DNA of 64,000 nucleotides from NCBI GenBank assembly GCA_026707665.1, contig JAPOWK010000102.1, positions 1 through 64,000 of the forward strand. The letters run 5' to 3'. A model generated the notes under the pieces. That model made no database searches. It had not been told where the DNA came from and was given only the letters and a program-made list of their open reading frames with translations. Shown here in pieces: positions 40,019 through 49,333 of this stretch. The translations under genes and the position numbers were made by a program. Within the stretch, counting starts at the first letter, position 1, and the number at the start of each line of letters is the position of its first letter. Source of the DNA: Chloroflexota bacterium (GTDB lineage: Bacteria; Chloroflexota; Anaerolineae; Aggregatilineales; Phototrophicaceae).

Positions 40019-40792
40019 ATGGCCGAACTTGCCGAGCAGGAGGAATTCGAAGATGGTCATGAACTCCGCATGGGGTTCTTTGAGCATCTGGACGAGCTGC
40101 GGCAACGGCTGACCAAAGCGGTCTTCTCTTTAGTCGTCGGCACCGCGGTCGGCGTCTTCGTTGCCACGCAAGTTCTTGTTTTGCTGCTGGAACCCTACTG
40201 CGCAATCGTATCCGACTGTGAACTGGTCATCCTCGACCCCACCGGCAACATCTTGATCTATTTCAAGGTTGCCTTGATGGTCGGCGGTATCCTGTCTATC
40301 CCCCTGGTCACTTACCAAATGCTGATGTTCATCTTGCCGGGCCTCACGAGCAAGGAAAAGCGCTACGTTTTGCTTTCGATCCCGGCAACGACCGCGCTAT
40401 TCATTGTCGGTGTATTGTTCGCCTGGAAAATCCTGATGCCGCCGGCGCTCGGTTTTCTTCATGGATTCCAGGCCGAAATCTTCGAGCCAGAGTGGACGGC
40501 GGACGGCTATATCAGCTTTGTCACCTCGCTGCTGTTTTGGATGGGCGTCGCCTTTCAGACGCCGCTGATATTCTTCCTCATCTCGCTGATGGGCTTGGTC
40601 AGCGCGCGCACTTTGGTACGGCAATGGCGCGTCGCCGTGGTGGGCGCTTCGATCGCCGCGGCGCTGATTACGCCAACCATTGACCCGGTGAATATGTTTC
40701 TTGTCATGGCGCCCTTATTAGCGCTTTACTCATTGAGCATCGTGCTCGTCTACTTCGGGCGCAAGATGTCCGGGATTGACCGCAAAGACTAA
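40019..40792 (+). CDS. tatC: Sec-independent protein translocase TatC
   Basis: A 257-residue integral membrane protein with six predicted helices. Family blocks visible are 'FFEHLDELRQRL' (signal-recognition cytoplasmic N-terminus), 'PLVTYQMLMFILPGLTSKEKR' and 'TPLIFFLISLMGLVSARTLVRQWR'. 'AALITPTIDPVNMFLVMAPLLALYSLSI' is the usual closing block. It recognises RR-signal peptides and recruits TatA/B. It is 8 bp downstream of the TatA/B-like gene. Confidence 0.96.
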   Translation: MAELAEQEEFEDGHELRMGFFEHLDELRQRLTKAVFSLVVGTAVGVFVATQVLVLLLEPYCAIVSDCELVILDPTGNILIYFKVALMVGGILSIPLVTYQMLMFILPGLTSKEKRYVLLSIPATTALFIVGVLFAWKILMPPALGFLHGFQAEIFEPEWTADGYISFVTSLLFWMGVAFQTPLIFFLISLMGLVSARTLVRQWRVAVVGASIAAALITPTIDPVNMFLVMAPLLALYSLSIVLVYFGRKMSGIDRKD

Positions 40793-40799
40793 GAATCCG

Positions 40800-40829
40800 C
40801 TGACAGCTTCCCGCTGGCTATGATAAAAT
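40800..40829 (+). promoter_or_regulatory. Candidate promoter of the sulfate-activation gene
   Basis: CTGACA (40800-40805), an 18-bp spacer and TAAAAT (40824-40829), about 63 bp before the sat-cysC ATG at 40893. Confidence 0.5.
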
Positions 40830-40892
40830 GGCGTCGTTTTGTCAGCGCCTGACCATCTGACTGGATCGTGCTTGAATACTGCGGAGTGATGA

Positions 40893-42611
40893 ATGATTGT
40901 TGAAAAGGCGAGATTGATTGAGCCATACGGGGGCGAACTGGTCGACTTGCTCGTACCCAGAAAATTGCTCGTCGAGCAGACTGCCTATGCCAGAACTTTG
41001 CCCTTTGTACAGGTAAGCCCCCGCATCGAATGCGATCTCGAGTTGCTGGCGGTTGGCGCCTTCTCGCCTTTAGATGGATTCATGAATCAGGCAGATTTCC
41101 AGAGCGTGCTGGATACGATGCGGCTCGTTGACGGCACGCTCTTTCCGATCCCCATCACCTTGCCGGTCGACGCGAGCGCCGATATTGAGCTCGGCTCCGA
41201 CTTGGCGCTGCGCGACCGCAAGAATAATATTCTCGCCATTTTGACAGTCGAAGATCGATACGAATGGGACCTGGAAGAAGTGGCGACCAAGGTCTTTGGC
41301 AAATATGATTCGCGCCACCCTATCGTCGCCGAGATGCATCGCTGGGGCAAAGTCAATATCGCCGGGAAGCTGCGGGTGCTTCGGCTTCCGCCGCATCTGG
41401 ATTTCGCCGAGCTTCGCCGGACGCCGGCCGAGACGCGCACCGTCCTGGAGAGTTATGGCCACAACAATGTCGTCGCCTTCCAGACACGGAATCCCTTGCA
41501 CCGCGTGCATGAAGCCCTGACCAAACGCGCCGCCTCCAACATTGATGGCGTGCTGCTGCTGCATCCGGTGGTCGGCATGACGCAGCCCGGCGATGTCGAT
41601 CACTATACACGCGTGCGCGTTTACAAGACCTTGATCGACAATTACTACGAAGAGCACCGCAGTCTCTTGTCGTTGCTGCCGCTGGCGATGCGCATGGCGG
41701 GTCCGCGTGAAGCCGTCTGGCACGCCATCATCCGCCGCAATTACGGCGCCAATCACCTCATCGTTGGACGTGATCATGCGGGACCCGGTCCGGATTCAAG
41801 AGGCGAACCCTTCTACGGTCCCTATGACGCCCAGGATATGGTGATGAAATACGCTGGAGAAATCGGCGTCAAACCGGTGCCATTCACCGAAATGGTCTAT
41901 CTGGAAGATGAAGATCGCTACGAGGAAAACTCCAAACTGCCGAACGGCGCCAAGGTGCGCAAAATATCGGGCACACAGGTTCGCGAAGATTATCTCGGCA
42001 AGGGCGTGCAGTTGCCGCCCTGGTTCTCTCGACCCGCCGTGGCGCGAATCCTGGCGGACAGCTATCCGCCGCGCTACCGTCGAGGCATTTGCCTGTGGTT
42101 CACCGGCTTGAGCGGCTCGGGCAAATCCACCACCGCCGAGCATATTGTCAATCTGCTCTTGGAGAAGGGACGCAACGTCACCGTACTCGATGGCGACGTT
42201 GTGCGCACGCATCTATCCAAGGGGCTTGGTTTCAGCAAGGATGACCGCGATACCAACATTCGGCGCATTGGCTATGTGGCCAGCGAAATCGTGCGCCACG
42301 GCGGCATGGTAATCTGCGCCGCTATCAGCCCTTATCGAGCGACGCGCGAAGATGTGCGCAATATGGTCGGCGATGGCTTTCTGGAAATCCACATGGCGAC
42401 GCCGCTGGAATATGTCGAGGCGCATGATATCAAAGGCTTGTACGCCAAGGCGCGGCGCGGTGAAATCAAAGGCTTCACCGGCATTGACGACCCCTATGAG
42501 CCGCCGCTGAACCCTGACTTTACCTTGACTGCCGAAAATACCCGCGCCGAAGACAATGCCCGTCGCGTCATTGATCAACTGATCGAACTCGGTTATGTCC
42601 GTCCCGATTGA
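40893..42611 (+). CDS. sat-cysC: Bifunctional ATP sulfurylase / adenylylsulfate kinase
   Basis: A 572-residue fusion. Residues ~1-390 are ATP sulfurylase: 'LLAVGAFSPLDGFMN', the sulfate/ATP motif QTRNPLHRVHE and 'GRDHAGPGPDSRG'. Residues ~395-572 are APS kinase with Walker A GLSGSGKST at 405-413, 'VLDGDVVRTHLSKGLGFSKDDRDTNIRRI' and 'FTGIDDPYEPPLNPD'. It makes APS then PAPS for sulfate assimilation or sulfation. The order sulfurylase-kinase within one chain is a known fusion. Sulfate reduction genes are not in the window. Confidence 0.95.
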   Translation: MIVEKARLIEPYGGELVDLLVPRKLLVEQTAYARTLPFVQVSPRIECDLELLAVGAFSPLDGFMNQADFQSVLDTMRLVDGTLFPIPITLPVDASADIELGSDLALRDRKNNILAILTVEDRYEWDLEEVATKVFGKYDSRHPIVAEMHRWGKVNIAGKLRVLRLPPHLDFAELRRTPAETRTVLESYGHNNVVAFQTRNPLHRVHEALTKRAASNIDGVLLLHPVVGMTQPGDVDHYTRVRVYKTLIDNYYEEHRSLLSLLPLAMRMAGPREAVWHAIIRRNYGANHLIVGRDHAGPGPDSRGEPFYGPYDAQDMVMKYAGEIGVKPVPFTEMVYLEDEDRYEENSKLPNGAKVRKISGTQVREDYLGKGVQLPPWFSRPAVARILADSYPPRYRRGICLWFTGLSGSGKSTTAEHIVNLLLEKGRNVTVLDGDVVRTHLSKGLGFSKDDRDTNIRRIGYVASEIVRHGGMVICAAISPYRATREDVRNMVGDGFLEIHMATPLEYVEAHDIKGLYAKARRGEIKGFTGIDDPYEPPLNPDFTLTAENTRAEDNARRVIDQLIELGYVRPD

Positions 42612-42656
42612 TCCGCATCCCTACTAGCAAATTGCGGTCGGCGCTCAAATATGCGC

Positions 42657-45656
42657 TTAGGCGACTGCTGGCGTCGGCAGGTTCGCATCCAGCTGCAGAA
42701 CACGTCGGAAAACAAACTTCTCGACTTCCACAAAAAGTAAAACCGCAATGCCCGCGACGATACTTACGACTACGTGAGTCACGTTCAGCGCGGCCGTGTC
42801 GAAGAGTGTCTGAAAGAAGGGAATGAAGACGACGATCAGTTGCAGCAAGAAGGTGGAAAGAACCGCCCAAAACAAGAGTTTGTTGCCTTTGAAGCCGGCC
42901 TGCCAGAATGTCGTTCGGTCGCCCGCATGGATCGCCATCACTTGAAACATCTGGGTGAAGGCAAGCACGGTGAAAGCGATCGTGCGCGGGATGCGCTCCA
43001 CCTGGTCCAGCAGGTGTCTTCCGGGATCTTTGCCTTCGCCGTGATCTTCCAGGAATCCCGCGCCCGCTTCCTTTTCGGCCACGCCGAGGAAGGCAACCTT
43101 CTCGTTCGCGTTCCATTCATCCCATGCTAGCGGAGTCGCTTCTTCACCAGCGAGCGCCACAACCGCGCTGCGCTTCAAATGCTCCAGCCCAAGCGATGGC
43201 AGGGAGGCATCGAGGCCGATCGTGCCATAACCCCATACGTAGCTGATTAAGGTCAGAATGGCGATTAGAATCCCCACCAGAACGATGTGGATGCCGGCGC
43301 CGCCCGCAAAAATGCTTTCATTTGTAGGCCGCGGTCGCCGCCTCATCACGCCTTTTTCCGCCGGCTCAAAGCCAAGCGCGATGGCGGGCAAGCCGTCCGT
43401 CACCAGATTGATCCAAAGGATCTGAATGGCGAGCAGCGGAATCGGCAGATTGATTAACAAGGCGACAAACATCACCAGAATCTCGCCGACATTCGAGCTC
43501 AGCATGTATTTGATGAACTTCTTGATGTTGTCGTAAATGGCGCGGCCTTCTTCAATCGCGGCCACAATCGAACGGAAATTGTCGTCGGTCAGGATCATTT
43601 CCGAGGCGCCCTTGCTGACGTCGGCGCCAGTAATGCCCATGGCCACGCCGATATCGGCTTGCTTAAGCGCGGGTGCGTCGTTGACGCCATCACCCGTCAT
43701 CGCCACGATATTATTCTGGTTCTGCAGGACTTGCACCAACCGCAGTTTATGCGCTGGCGAAACGCGCGCGAAGCACGATGTCCTGCGGACGGCAGCCTCC
43801 AATGCTTCATCGCCGAGCGTTTCCAGCTCGCTTCCAGTGATCGCCTTCTCCTCGCCGTCGATGATGCCGAGGTCACGCGCGATCGCTTCCGCGGTCAGGA
43901 CATGATCGCCCGTGATCATGATCGTGCGAATGCCGGCTTCGCGCGCGCGTTGCACGGCGATCTTCGCCTCTGGGCGGGCCGGGTCGAGTATGCCAATCAG
44001 CCCGATCAGTTCCAGGTGTCGTTCGATCTCGGGACTGATTTCATCAGGCAACTGCTTCAACGGGCGCCAGGCAATGCCTAACACGCGCAAGCCATCATTG
44101 GCCATCGAATCGACGCGCCGCTGCCAATCCCGGCGCCGGCCCTCGCTCATGTCGACGACATCATCCGGCGTCTGTTCGCTCGCCGACCATTCAATCAGGC
44201 GATCGGGCGCGCCCTTTGTGATCGCCACAAATTCGGCATCCGGAAATAGCCGCTTCGCCGCCTCGCCAACCACTTGATGCACGGTCGTCATGGCTTTGCG
44301 TTCGCTGCTAAAGGGGAGCTCGGCCACGCGCGGCATCTCTTGCTCGAGGACTTCCCGCGTGAAGCCGATCTTCTGGGCGGCGACCAGCAGCGCCGCTTCC
44401 GTGCTGTCGCCGACCACTTTGACTTGATCGGCGCTGGCCATCGTCTCGAGGTATACGTTGGTGGATAGCGCCATCGCTTTTAACATGCGTTGCGCCGCTT
44501 TATCATTTTCCGCGTCTACCGGCTTACCCAAATTGCTTGGATCATGCGTGCCCAGCGAGACGAGATTGCCTTCGGGCACGTAGCCAGTGCCTTCGACCTT
44601 GATGTCATCGTGTCGCGGCAAGACGAGGTAGGTGGCGGTCATCTCGTTCTTGGTCAGGGTGCCGGTTTTGTCAGAGCAAATGACATTCACCGAGCCGAGC
44701 GTCTCGACCGCGGGAAGACGGCGAATCAGCGCGTTGCGTTTGACCATGCGGTTGGCGCCGAGGGAGAGTCCAATGGTGACGAGCGCCGGCAGACCTTCTG
44801 GTACAGCTGCGACCGCCAAGCTGATGGCGATAAGGAACATCTGCTCCGCCGGAATGCCTTGTACCCAGAAGCCAACGATGAATACGATGGCGACTACGAT
44901 CAAAGCGGCGGTTGCGAGGATGCGCCCAAGGTGATTGAGGCGGCGCTGCAAGGGCGTCGTGCCTTCCTCCACTTGCATCAACATGGTGGCGATGTTGCCG
45001 ATTTCAGTGCGCAGCCCGGTACTTGTCACCGCCATCTCGCCGCGGCCGTAATTGACCAGGGTCCCCATGTAGGCCATATTCACCCGATCGCCTAGCGGGA
45101 TCGCCTCGTTCGCCTCTATGGCCTCAACCTCTTTCTCCACCGGAATCGATTCGCCGGTCAAAGCCGCTTCTTCCACCTGCAAGTTGATGGACTCAATCAG
45201 GCGTCCATCAGCCGGGATGCGATCGCCTTCGCCGATCAACACGATATCGCCGGGCACCAGTTCCTCGGCGCTGATTTCATGGATCTGACCGCCACGCCGC
45301 ACCCGCACCTGCGGCACCTGCAACCGACTCAAAGCCGCAAGCGCCTGTTCCGCCTGATACTCCTGATAAATGCCGAGCATCGCGTTGAGAACGACGATCG
45401 CCAGAATGACGATGACATCAGTCGCTTCCCCCAATATGGCGGAGATGACTGCCGCGACAATGAGGATGATGACCATGACATCGGTAAATTGCCCCAGTAT
45501 GAGCCGAGCCCAATTAACGCCCTGGTCAGTCGGCAGCGCGTTTCGCCCAAACTTTTCCAGGCGCGACTGAGCCTCGGCATCGTCCAAGCCCAATGTCTGG
45601 TCAACGCCCAGCTCGGACAGGGTTGATTGAACATCTTGGCGATACGCGTCGGCCAT
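42657..45656 (-). CDS. Cation-transporting P-type ATPase, Ca2+ (PMR1/SERCA) type
   Basis: A 999-residue P2A-type ATPase. The N-terminal cation-ATPase domain (~5-75) is followed by M1-M2, the actuator with LTGES, M4 with AAVPEGLPA, phosphorylated Asp329 in DKTGTLT, the nucleotide-binding domain and 'MTGDGVNDAPALKQADIGVAMG'. Then come M5-M10 with SSNVGE in M5 and NLVTDGLPAIALG in M6, the Ca2+ site-II residues Asn/Glu and Asn/Asp. A ~70-residue insert (LKRSAVVALAGEEATPLAWDEW...) between M7 and M8 is unusual in length. It exports Ca2+ (possibly Mn2+) and stands as its own leftward unit. Confidence 0.93.
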   Translation of the reverse strand: MADAYRQDVQSTLSELGVDQTLGLDDAEAQSRLEKFGRNALPTDQGVNWARLILGQFTDVMVIILIVAAVISAILGEATDVIVILAIVVLNAMLGIYQEYQAEQALAALSRLQVPQVRVRRGGQIHEISAEELVPGDIVLIGEGDRIPADGRLIESINLQVEEAALTGESIPVEKEVEAIEANEAIPLGDRVNMAYMGTLVNYGRGEMAVTSTGLRTEIGNIATMLMQVEEGTTPLQRRLNHLGRILATAALIVVAIVFIVGFWVQGIPAEQMFLIAISLAVAAVPEGLPALVTIGLSLGANRMVKRNALIRRLPAVETLGSVNVICSDKTGTLTKNEMTATYLVLPRHDDIKVEGTGYVPEGNLVSLGTHDPSNLGKPVDAENDKAAQRMLKAMALSTNVYLETMASADQVKVVGDSTEAALLVAAQKIGFTREVLEQEMPRVAELPFSSERKAMTTVHQVVGEAAKRLFPDAEFVAITKGAPDRLIEWSASEQTPDDVVDMSEGRRRDWQRRVDSMANDGLRVLGIAWRPLKQLPDEISPEIERHLELIGLIGILDPARPEAKIAVQRAREAGIRTIMITGDHVLTAEAIARDLGIIDGEEKAITGSELETLGDEALEAAVRRTSCFARVSPAHKLRLVQVLQNQNNIVAMTGDGVNDAPALKQADIGVAMGITGADVSKGASEMILTDDNFRSIVAAIEEGRAIYDNIKKFIKYMLSSNVGEILVMFVALLINLPIPLLAIQILWINLVTDGLPAIALGFEPAEKGVMRRRPRPTNESIFAGGAGIHIVLVGILIAILTLISYVWGYGTIGLDASLPSLGLEHLKRSAVVALAGEEATPLAWDEWNANEKVAFLGVAEKEAGAGFLEDHGEGKDPGRHLLDQVERIPRTIAFTVLAFTQMFQVMAIHAGDRTTFWQAGFKGNKLLFWAVLSTFLLQLIVVFIPFFQTLFDTAALNVTHVVVSIVAGIAVLLFVEVEKFVFRRVLQLDANLPTPAVA

Positions 45657-46125
45657 GACGTCTCCTAAAGACGCGCAAAGCGTTTCTTCTGGCGCGACAT
45701 AATATTAGCCGGATCGGAAGGCGCAATGACCTCAAGCGATAGCTTTGTTCAGTGACGGCTCCATCCAAAATTCATTGTACCGCATATCGGTCGCTATCAG
45801 CACTCAGGCGCCGTCGCCGCTCTCGCGATGCGGCGCCGTTTCTGCTCTCTAAGGCTGGTCCGATATTGACCAATAGCAATCTATGGCGCGGAAACCGCGA
45901 ACATCGGTTCACCGCTCTCGAGCCAAGCGGCGCTACTATGCCCTCAGAATGCGACTCTATAACGTGCCATGCCTGCTGCCCGGACGTAAAAACACGCAAT
46001 ATGCTCGAAAAAACTTTGCCGCCGGACAAATAAACGGACAATCTCTCGCGCCAAATGGCCAACCTGCGCAACAAGTTTCTTCCCTTGCGCTGCCGTATTG
46101 CCTGGGAGAGGCGACGGGCTGCCGG

Positions 46126-46195
46126 TGTCGGCGTTCATTGTCGGCGGTCAGTGTCGGCGGTCAGTGTCTACGCGACCTACGCGACCTACGCGACC
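46126..46195. repeat. Adjacent 13-bp and 9-bp tandem repeats
   Basis: Three copies of a 13-mer (TGTCGGCGGTCAG; the first copy, at 46126-46138, varies in two places) occupy 46126-46164. After TGTC come three exact copies of TACGCGACC (46169-46195) and a fourth degenerate copy. Such adjoining microsatellite-like tracts suggest slippage in non-coding sequence. Confidence 0.85.
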
Positions 46196-46330
46196 TGCGC
46201 GATCCCTGTGCCGCCCAAGCGCAAACTGCCGCAACTTGAACCTGACGCCGCATATCACCTATCTGACGCGCAATCAGCAACGCGCCTACAGATTTTCCCG
46301 TTGCCGGTTAGACCTCCCACCCGCTCCTTT

Positions 46331-46516
46331 GGGGACTCTGAGGGGCACGGCAGGCTAGTATTGGGCAAACCCAGGGGCACGCGGCGTTGATATGGGGTAA
46401 ACCTAGCGGGTGGGTCGTTTGACAAAGGAGAATCCGAGGGGATTGGAAGCGTTGACACCGGGAGAACAACGGGGTGTTCTAGTGTTGACAACGGGTGGAT
46501 TGAGGAGGAAGACAAC
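46331..46516. repeat. Degenerate ~33-bp tandem repeat array
   Basis: Five to six units begin at 46331, 46363, 46394, 46427, 46460 and 46493, with lengths 32, 31, 33, 33, 33 and a shortened last unit. The shared pattern is GGGnnAAnCnnnGGGG near the start and CGTTGACA near the end. TTGACA recurs at 46418-46423, 46451-46456 and 46484-46489. In the minus-strand reading the unit is 11 codons, usually ending in Pro. Copies differ too much for a CRISPR array and have no unique spacers. Confidence 0.6.
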
Positions 46517-46652
46517 AGGTGGAATCGAAGCTGGGGAGTGCAGTAAGTGCTTTCAAACGGCGACTGAGGCGCGGCATTCGGCATTGCTTATCGCCTCGTT
46601 CCTGTCTAGTATCGATGCCGGAAAACGACCAAGGAAGAACTGAGCCAGGCGA

Positions 46653-47693
46653 ATGGAATACATCGACTTGAGAAGCGACACCGTCTCGCATCCGACGCCA
46701 GCGATGCGAGAGGCAATGGCGAAGGCGGCGGTCGGCGATGATGTGTATCATGATGATCCAACTGTGAATCAATTGGAAGCGGAGGCAGCGGCGAAATTGG
46801 GCAAAGAGGCGGCCGTCTTTGTCACCAGCGGCACGCAGGGCAATCTTTGCGCCCTGCTCGCGCACTGCCAGCGCGGCGAATCCATTATCATCGGCGACAC
46901 ATCGCATATCTTTCGCAATGAGCAGGGCGGGATGGCGCAATTCGGCGGTCTTGTACCACATACAGTTCCGGTACAAGCGGACGCCACCATGCGACTGAGC
47001 GACCTTGAAGATGCGATCAATCCCGATGACGAGCACAAGCCGATCACGCGCTTGGTCGCGCTGGAGAATACGCACAACATGGCCGGCGGCATGCCAATTT
47101 CTCCAGAATACACCGCGGAAGTCGGGGAATTCGCCCGGAGGAACGGACTGATCCTGCATATTGATGGAGCGCGGATATTCAACGCGGCCGCTGCTTACGC
47201 TGTCGATGTGAAGGAGTTGGTGGCGGACGCCGATTCGGTGACCTTCTGCCTGTCTAAAGGGCTGTGCGCGCCGGTGGGATCGGTGCTGGTTGGCAATGAC
47301 GATTTTATCCGCCGGGCGCGCCGGGCGCGGAAAGCTTTGGGTGGCAGCCTGAGGCAGGCCGGGGTCCTGGCTGCTGCCGGTTTGATCGCGCTTCACGAAA
47401 TGACCGATCGCTTGGTTGAGGATCACCGCAATGCCCAACTGCTCGCTGAGGGCTTGAGCGAAATACCCGGCCTGCGCATTCATAGCCAAAATACAAACTT
47501 CATATTCTTCGCGCTGGCGGCCGATATCGGGCTGTCGCTAGACGAATTTATTCGCCTCTTGTGGCAGAAATACAATATTCGCATGTCTCCCTACAGCGGG
47601 GAAGCGGGCGAAATTCGCTTGCGCACCCACTATTGGATTGACCAGCCGGCCGTCGCGAAAACTCTGTCGGCGGTCAGAGCCGTACTATCATGA
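46653..47693 (+). CDS. ltaE: Low-specificity L-threonine aldolase
   Basis: A 346-residue PLP enzyme (beta-eliminating lyase family) cleaving L-threonine/allo-threonine to glycine and acetaldehyde. Signatures: 'DLRSDTVSHPTPAMREAMAKA', 'VGDDVYHDDPTVNQLE', 'FVTSGTQGNL', 'LENTHNMAGG', 'HIDGARIFNAA' and the PLP lysine in CLSKGLCAPVGS. The length is typical. The stop overlaps the ATG of the next gene by 4 bp, so a two-gene operon with the membrane protein is likely. Confidence 0.94.
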   Translation: MEYIDLRSDTVSHPTPAMREAMAKAAVGDDVYHDDPTVNQLEAEAAAKLGKEAAVFVTSGTQGNLCALLAHCQRGESIIIGDTSHIFRNEQGGMAQFGGLVPHTVPVQADATMRLSDLEDAINPDDEHKPITRLVALENTHNMAGGMPISPEYTAEVGEFARRNGLILHIDGARIFNAAAAYAVDVKELVADADSVTFCLSKGLCAPVGSVLVGNDDFIRRARRARKALGGSLRQAGVLAAAGLIALHEMTDRLVEDHRNAQLLAEGLSEIPGLRIHSQNTNFIFFALAADIGLSLDEFIRLLWQKYNIRMSPYSGEAGEIRLRTHYWIDQPAVAKTLSAVRAVLS

Positions 47694-48442
47694 TGCCCAA
47701 GGCGCCATTTGACCCGCTCCCTGACGACAAGGATCGGGCAGACTTTACTGGCGAATCGGCTCCCGCCTCTGACTCACCTGAGGCTCCTCAAGCGCGGAAC
47801 GAAGTCAGCAGCGCCCGGGCGCGCGCCCAGTATCGTGGCGCCAGCGATCCCCTATTCGGCTTCATCATCGCCGCCGCTTTGAGCGTAGGGTTAACGCCGC
47901 TGCTGCCGGAAAGTGTCGAACTTCGCTATACGCTAGCCTGGGGCGCTTTGGCCGGCGTGAGCGTCCTGTCTTGGCTGCTCGGCAACATGGAACGGATTGG
48001 GCAGGAACGACCCGACAACCTGGGTTGGGGCGTCCTCTACGGCATACTGCTGGGTATCCCGTTTCTTGTGTTTCTCAGCCAGCACGTTTTGGGCCCGGCG
48101 ACGAGCCGCCTTTTCCCTGATATGTCGACGGGAAGCCTGCTCGCTTTTCTGGTTTTCGTTATGCCTTTGGCCGAGACGCTGTTTTTCCGCGGATTGCTGC
48201 AGAGCCAGCTCATGTCTTGGTTAGTAGGGCTGCTGGCGACGCTGTGGAATATCGTGCTGTTCTTTCCTGTGATGTGGCAATCTGTTTCAGATCATCAGGT
48301 GGTTGCGCTGGTCATCGTCATACTTCTATTGATGATGAATATGCTCTATGTTTACGTACGCGAACGCAATGGACTGGCGTCGTCATGGATTTGCCAGATC
48401 GTTTGCAACTTCATCATTCTTTATATTCCATCGCTGAGCTAG
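47690..48442 (+). CDS. CPBP-like membrane protein with degenerate active site
   Basis: A 250-residue membrane protein. The first ~45 residues are acidic and Pro/Ser-rich, and about six to seven membrane helices follow. The segment 'MPLAETLFFRGLLQSQLM' aligns with CPBP motif 1 (EExxFRG), but the second Glu is Thr. The motif-2 histidine helix reads LATLWNIVLFFPVMW with no His. It is therefore probably a non-catalytic relative of CPBP proteases, or has another function. Translationally coupled to threonine aldolase. Confidence 0.7.
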   Translation: MMPKAPFDPLPDDKDRADFTGESAPASDSPEAPQARNEVSSARARAQYRGASDPLFGFIIAAALSVGLTPLLPESVELRYTLAWGALAGVSVLSWLLGNMERIGQERPDNLGWGVLYGILLGIPFLVFLSQHVLGPATSRLFPDMSTGSLLAFLVFVMPLAETLFFRGLLQSQLMSWLVGLLATLWNIVLFFPVMWQSVSDHQVVALVIVILLLMMNMLYVYVRERNGLASSWICQIVCNFIILYIPSLS

Positions 48443-48526
48443 CAAGCGCCGGACGTGCGTCTAGCCAATTAAAAGACCGCAGCCCAAGTGCCGCGGCGTT
48501 CGGCTCCGATTTACAAAGTTGGAAGG

Positions 48527-49240
48527 TTATTCGGCCAGATGCTCGAGCGGGTCCGGTTTTGGCAGTGGCTTGATGCAACCAGCGAAGAAGATAAAGCCCA
48601 GCCCCGCGACGAAACCGCCAATATGCGCCCAATGCGCCACATCGGTCTCGACGCCGATCCAGCCTACTTGCTGCAAGACATCCATCAGCAGCCAATAGCC
48701 CAGGAAAAGAAACGCGGGCACATTCACGGACCAGACGAACGGGCGGAAGAAGCCGAGCAAGGTCTTGACTTTGGCTTTGGGTCGCAACATGAGGAATCCA
48801 CCCATGACGCCGGCGATGGCGCCGCTCGCGCCAATCACTACGCCGGTATCGGTTACCGTGCAGGCCGTATTGCCAAATGCGACATGAGCCAAGGTCGCGA
48901 CCGCGCCGAATCCCAAATACGCGAGCAAGAATTTTACGCTGCCCAGGTATCGCTCCACCAAGCCGCCGAATAAGAACAGGAACCACATATTGCCCAGCAG
49001 ATGAGCGGCGCTCGCATGCAAGAACAGGCTGCGGAATCCGTCCAAGCCGGTCGCGGCAATCGATTGCTCGCCAATCTTGCATACTTCCAAACCGTAATTC
49101 TGCAGCGCCGCCTTCAGGAATCCCTCGCCCTGGGCATCTACCGAAAGCTCCCAGAGGAATACCACGAGGTTGATGACGATGATGGCAAGGGCGGCTTTCG
49201 GAATCGTCTTGTCTCGGCCGACTACCGTCAATGGAAACAT
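48527..49240 (-). CDS. Rhomboid family intramembrane serine protease
   Basis: A 237-residue rhomboid with six core helices. The helix-2 motif is 'FLHASAAHLLGNMWFLFLFG' (His and Asn of the oxyanion site), the nucleophile is Ser in GASGAIAG, and the catalytic His is in WAHIGGFVAG. A conserved insertion between helices 1 and 2 (VCKIGEQSIAATGLDGFRSL) is typical of this bacterial/archaeal subfamily. The same motif set occurs in the next gene 93 bp upstream, which is a homologue. The substrates are unknown. Confidence 0.92.
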   Translation of the reverse strand: MFPLTVVGRDKTIPKAALAIIVINLVVFLWELSVDAQGEGFLKAALQNYGLEVCKIGEQSIAATGLDGFRSLFLHASAAHLLGNMWFLFLFGGLVERYLGSVKFLLAYLGFGAVATLAHVAFGNTACTVTDTGVVIGASGAIAGVMGGFLMLRPKAKVKTLLGFFRPFVWSVNVPAFLFLGYWLLMDVLQQVGWIGVETDVAHWAHIGGFVAGLGFIFFAGCIKPLPKPDPLEHLAE

Positions 49241-49333
49241 ATCGCATCCCTCAACCTAGCTTGCACTTAATACGTTATCACACAGCTTCGGTTTCGCGCA
49301 AGCCAGTTCCAACTTGGGTGGCATGCCGAAATC

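Larger units (their letters stand above)
45657..46652. other. Gene-poor interval of about 1 kb with short repeats
   Basis: I find no convincing gene here on either strand. Short open frames (45883-46239 plus, 45772-46074 minus, 46255-46584 minus) have biased or repetitive composition and no family resemblance. The interval contains two neighbouring short tandem repeats at 46126-46195 and a degenerate ~33-bp repeat array at 46331-46516, listed separately. It lies between the divergent starts of the P-type ATPase gene and threonine aldolase, so promoters for both should also be inside. Confidence 0.6.

Noticed and set aside
46331..46516. CRISPR array
   Set aside because: The periodic units diverge from each other and leave no unique spacers; no cas genes in the window.
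45772..46584. Open frames in the gene-poor interval (45883-46239 plus, 45772-46074 minus, 46255-46584 minus)
   Set aside because: Arg-, Ser- or Pro-rich translations, partly made of tandem repeats, without recognisable domains or good ribosome sites; treated as non-coding.
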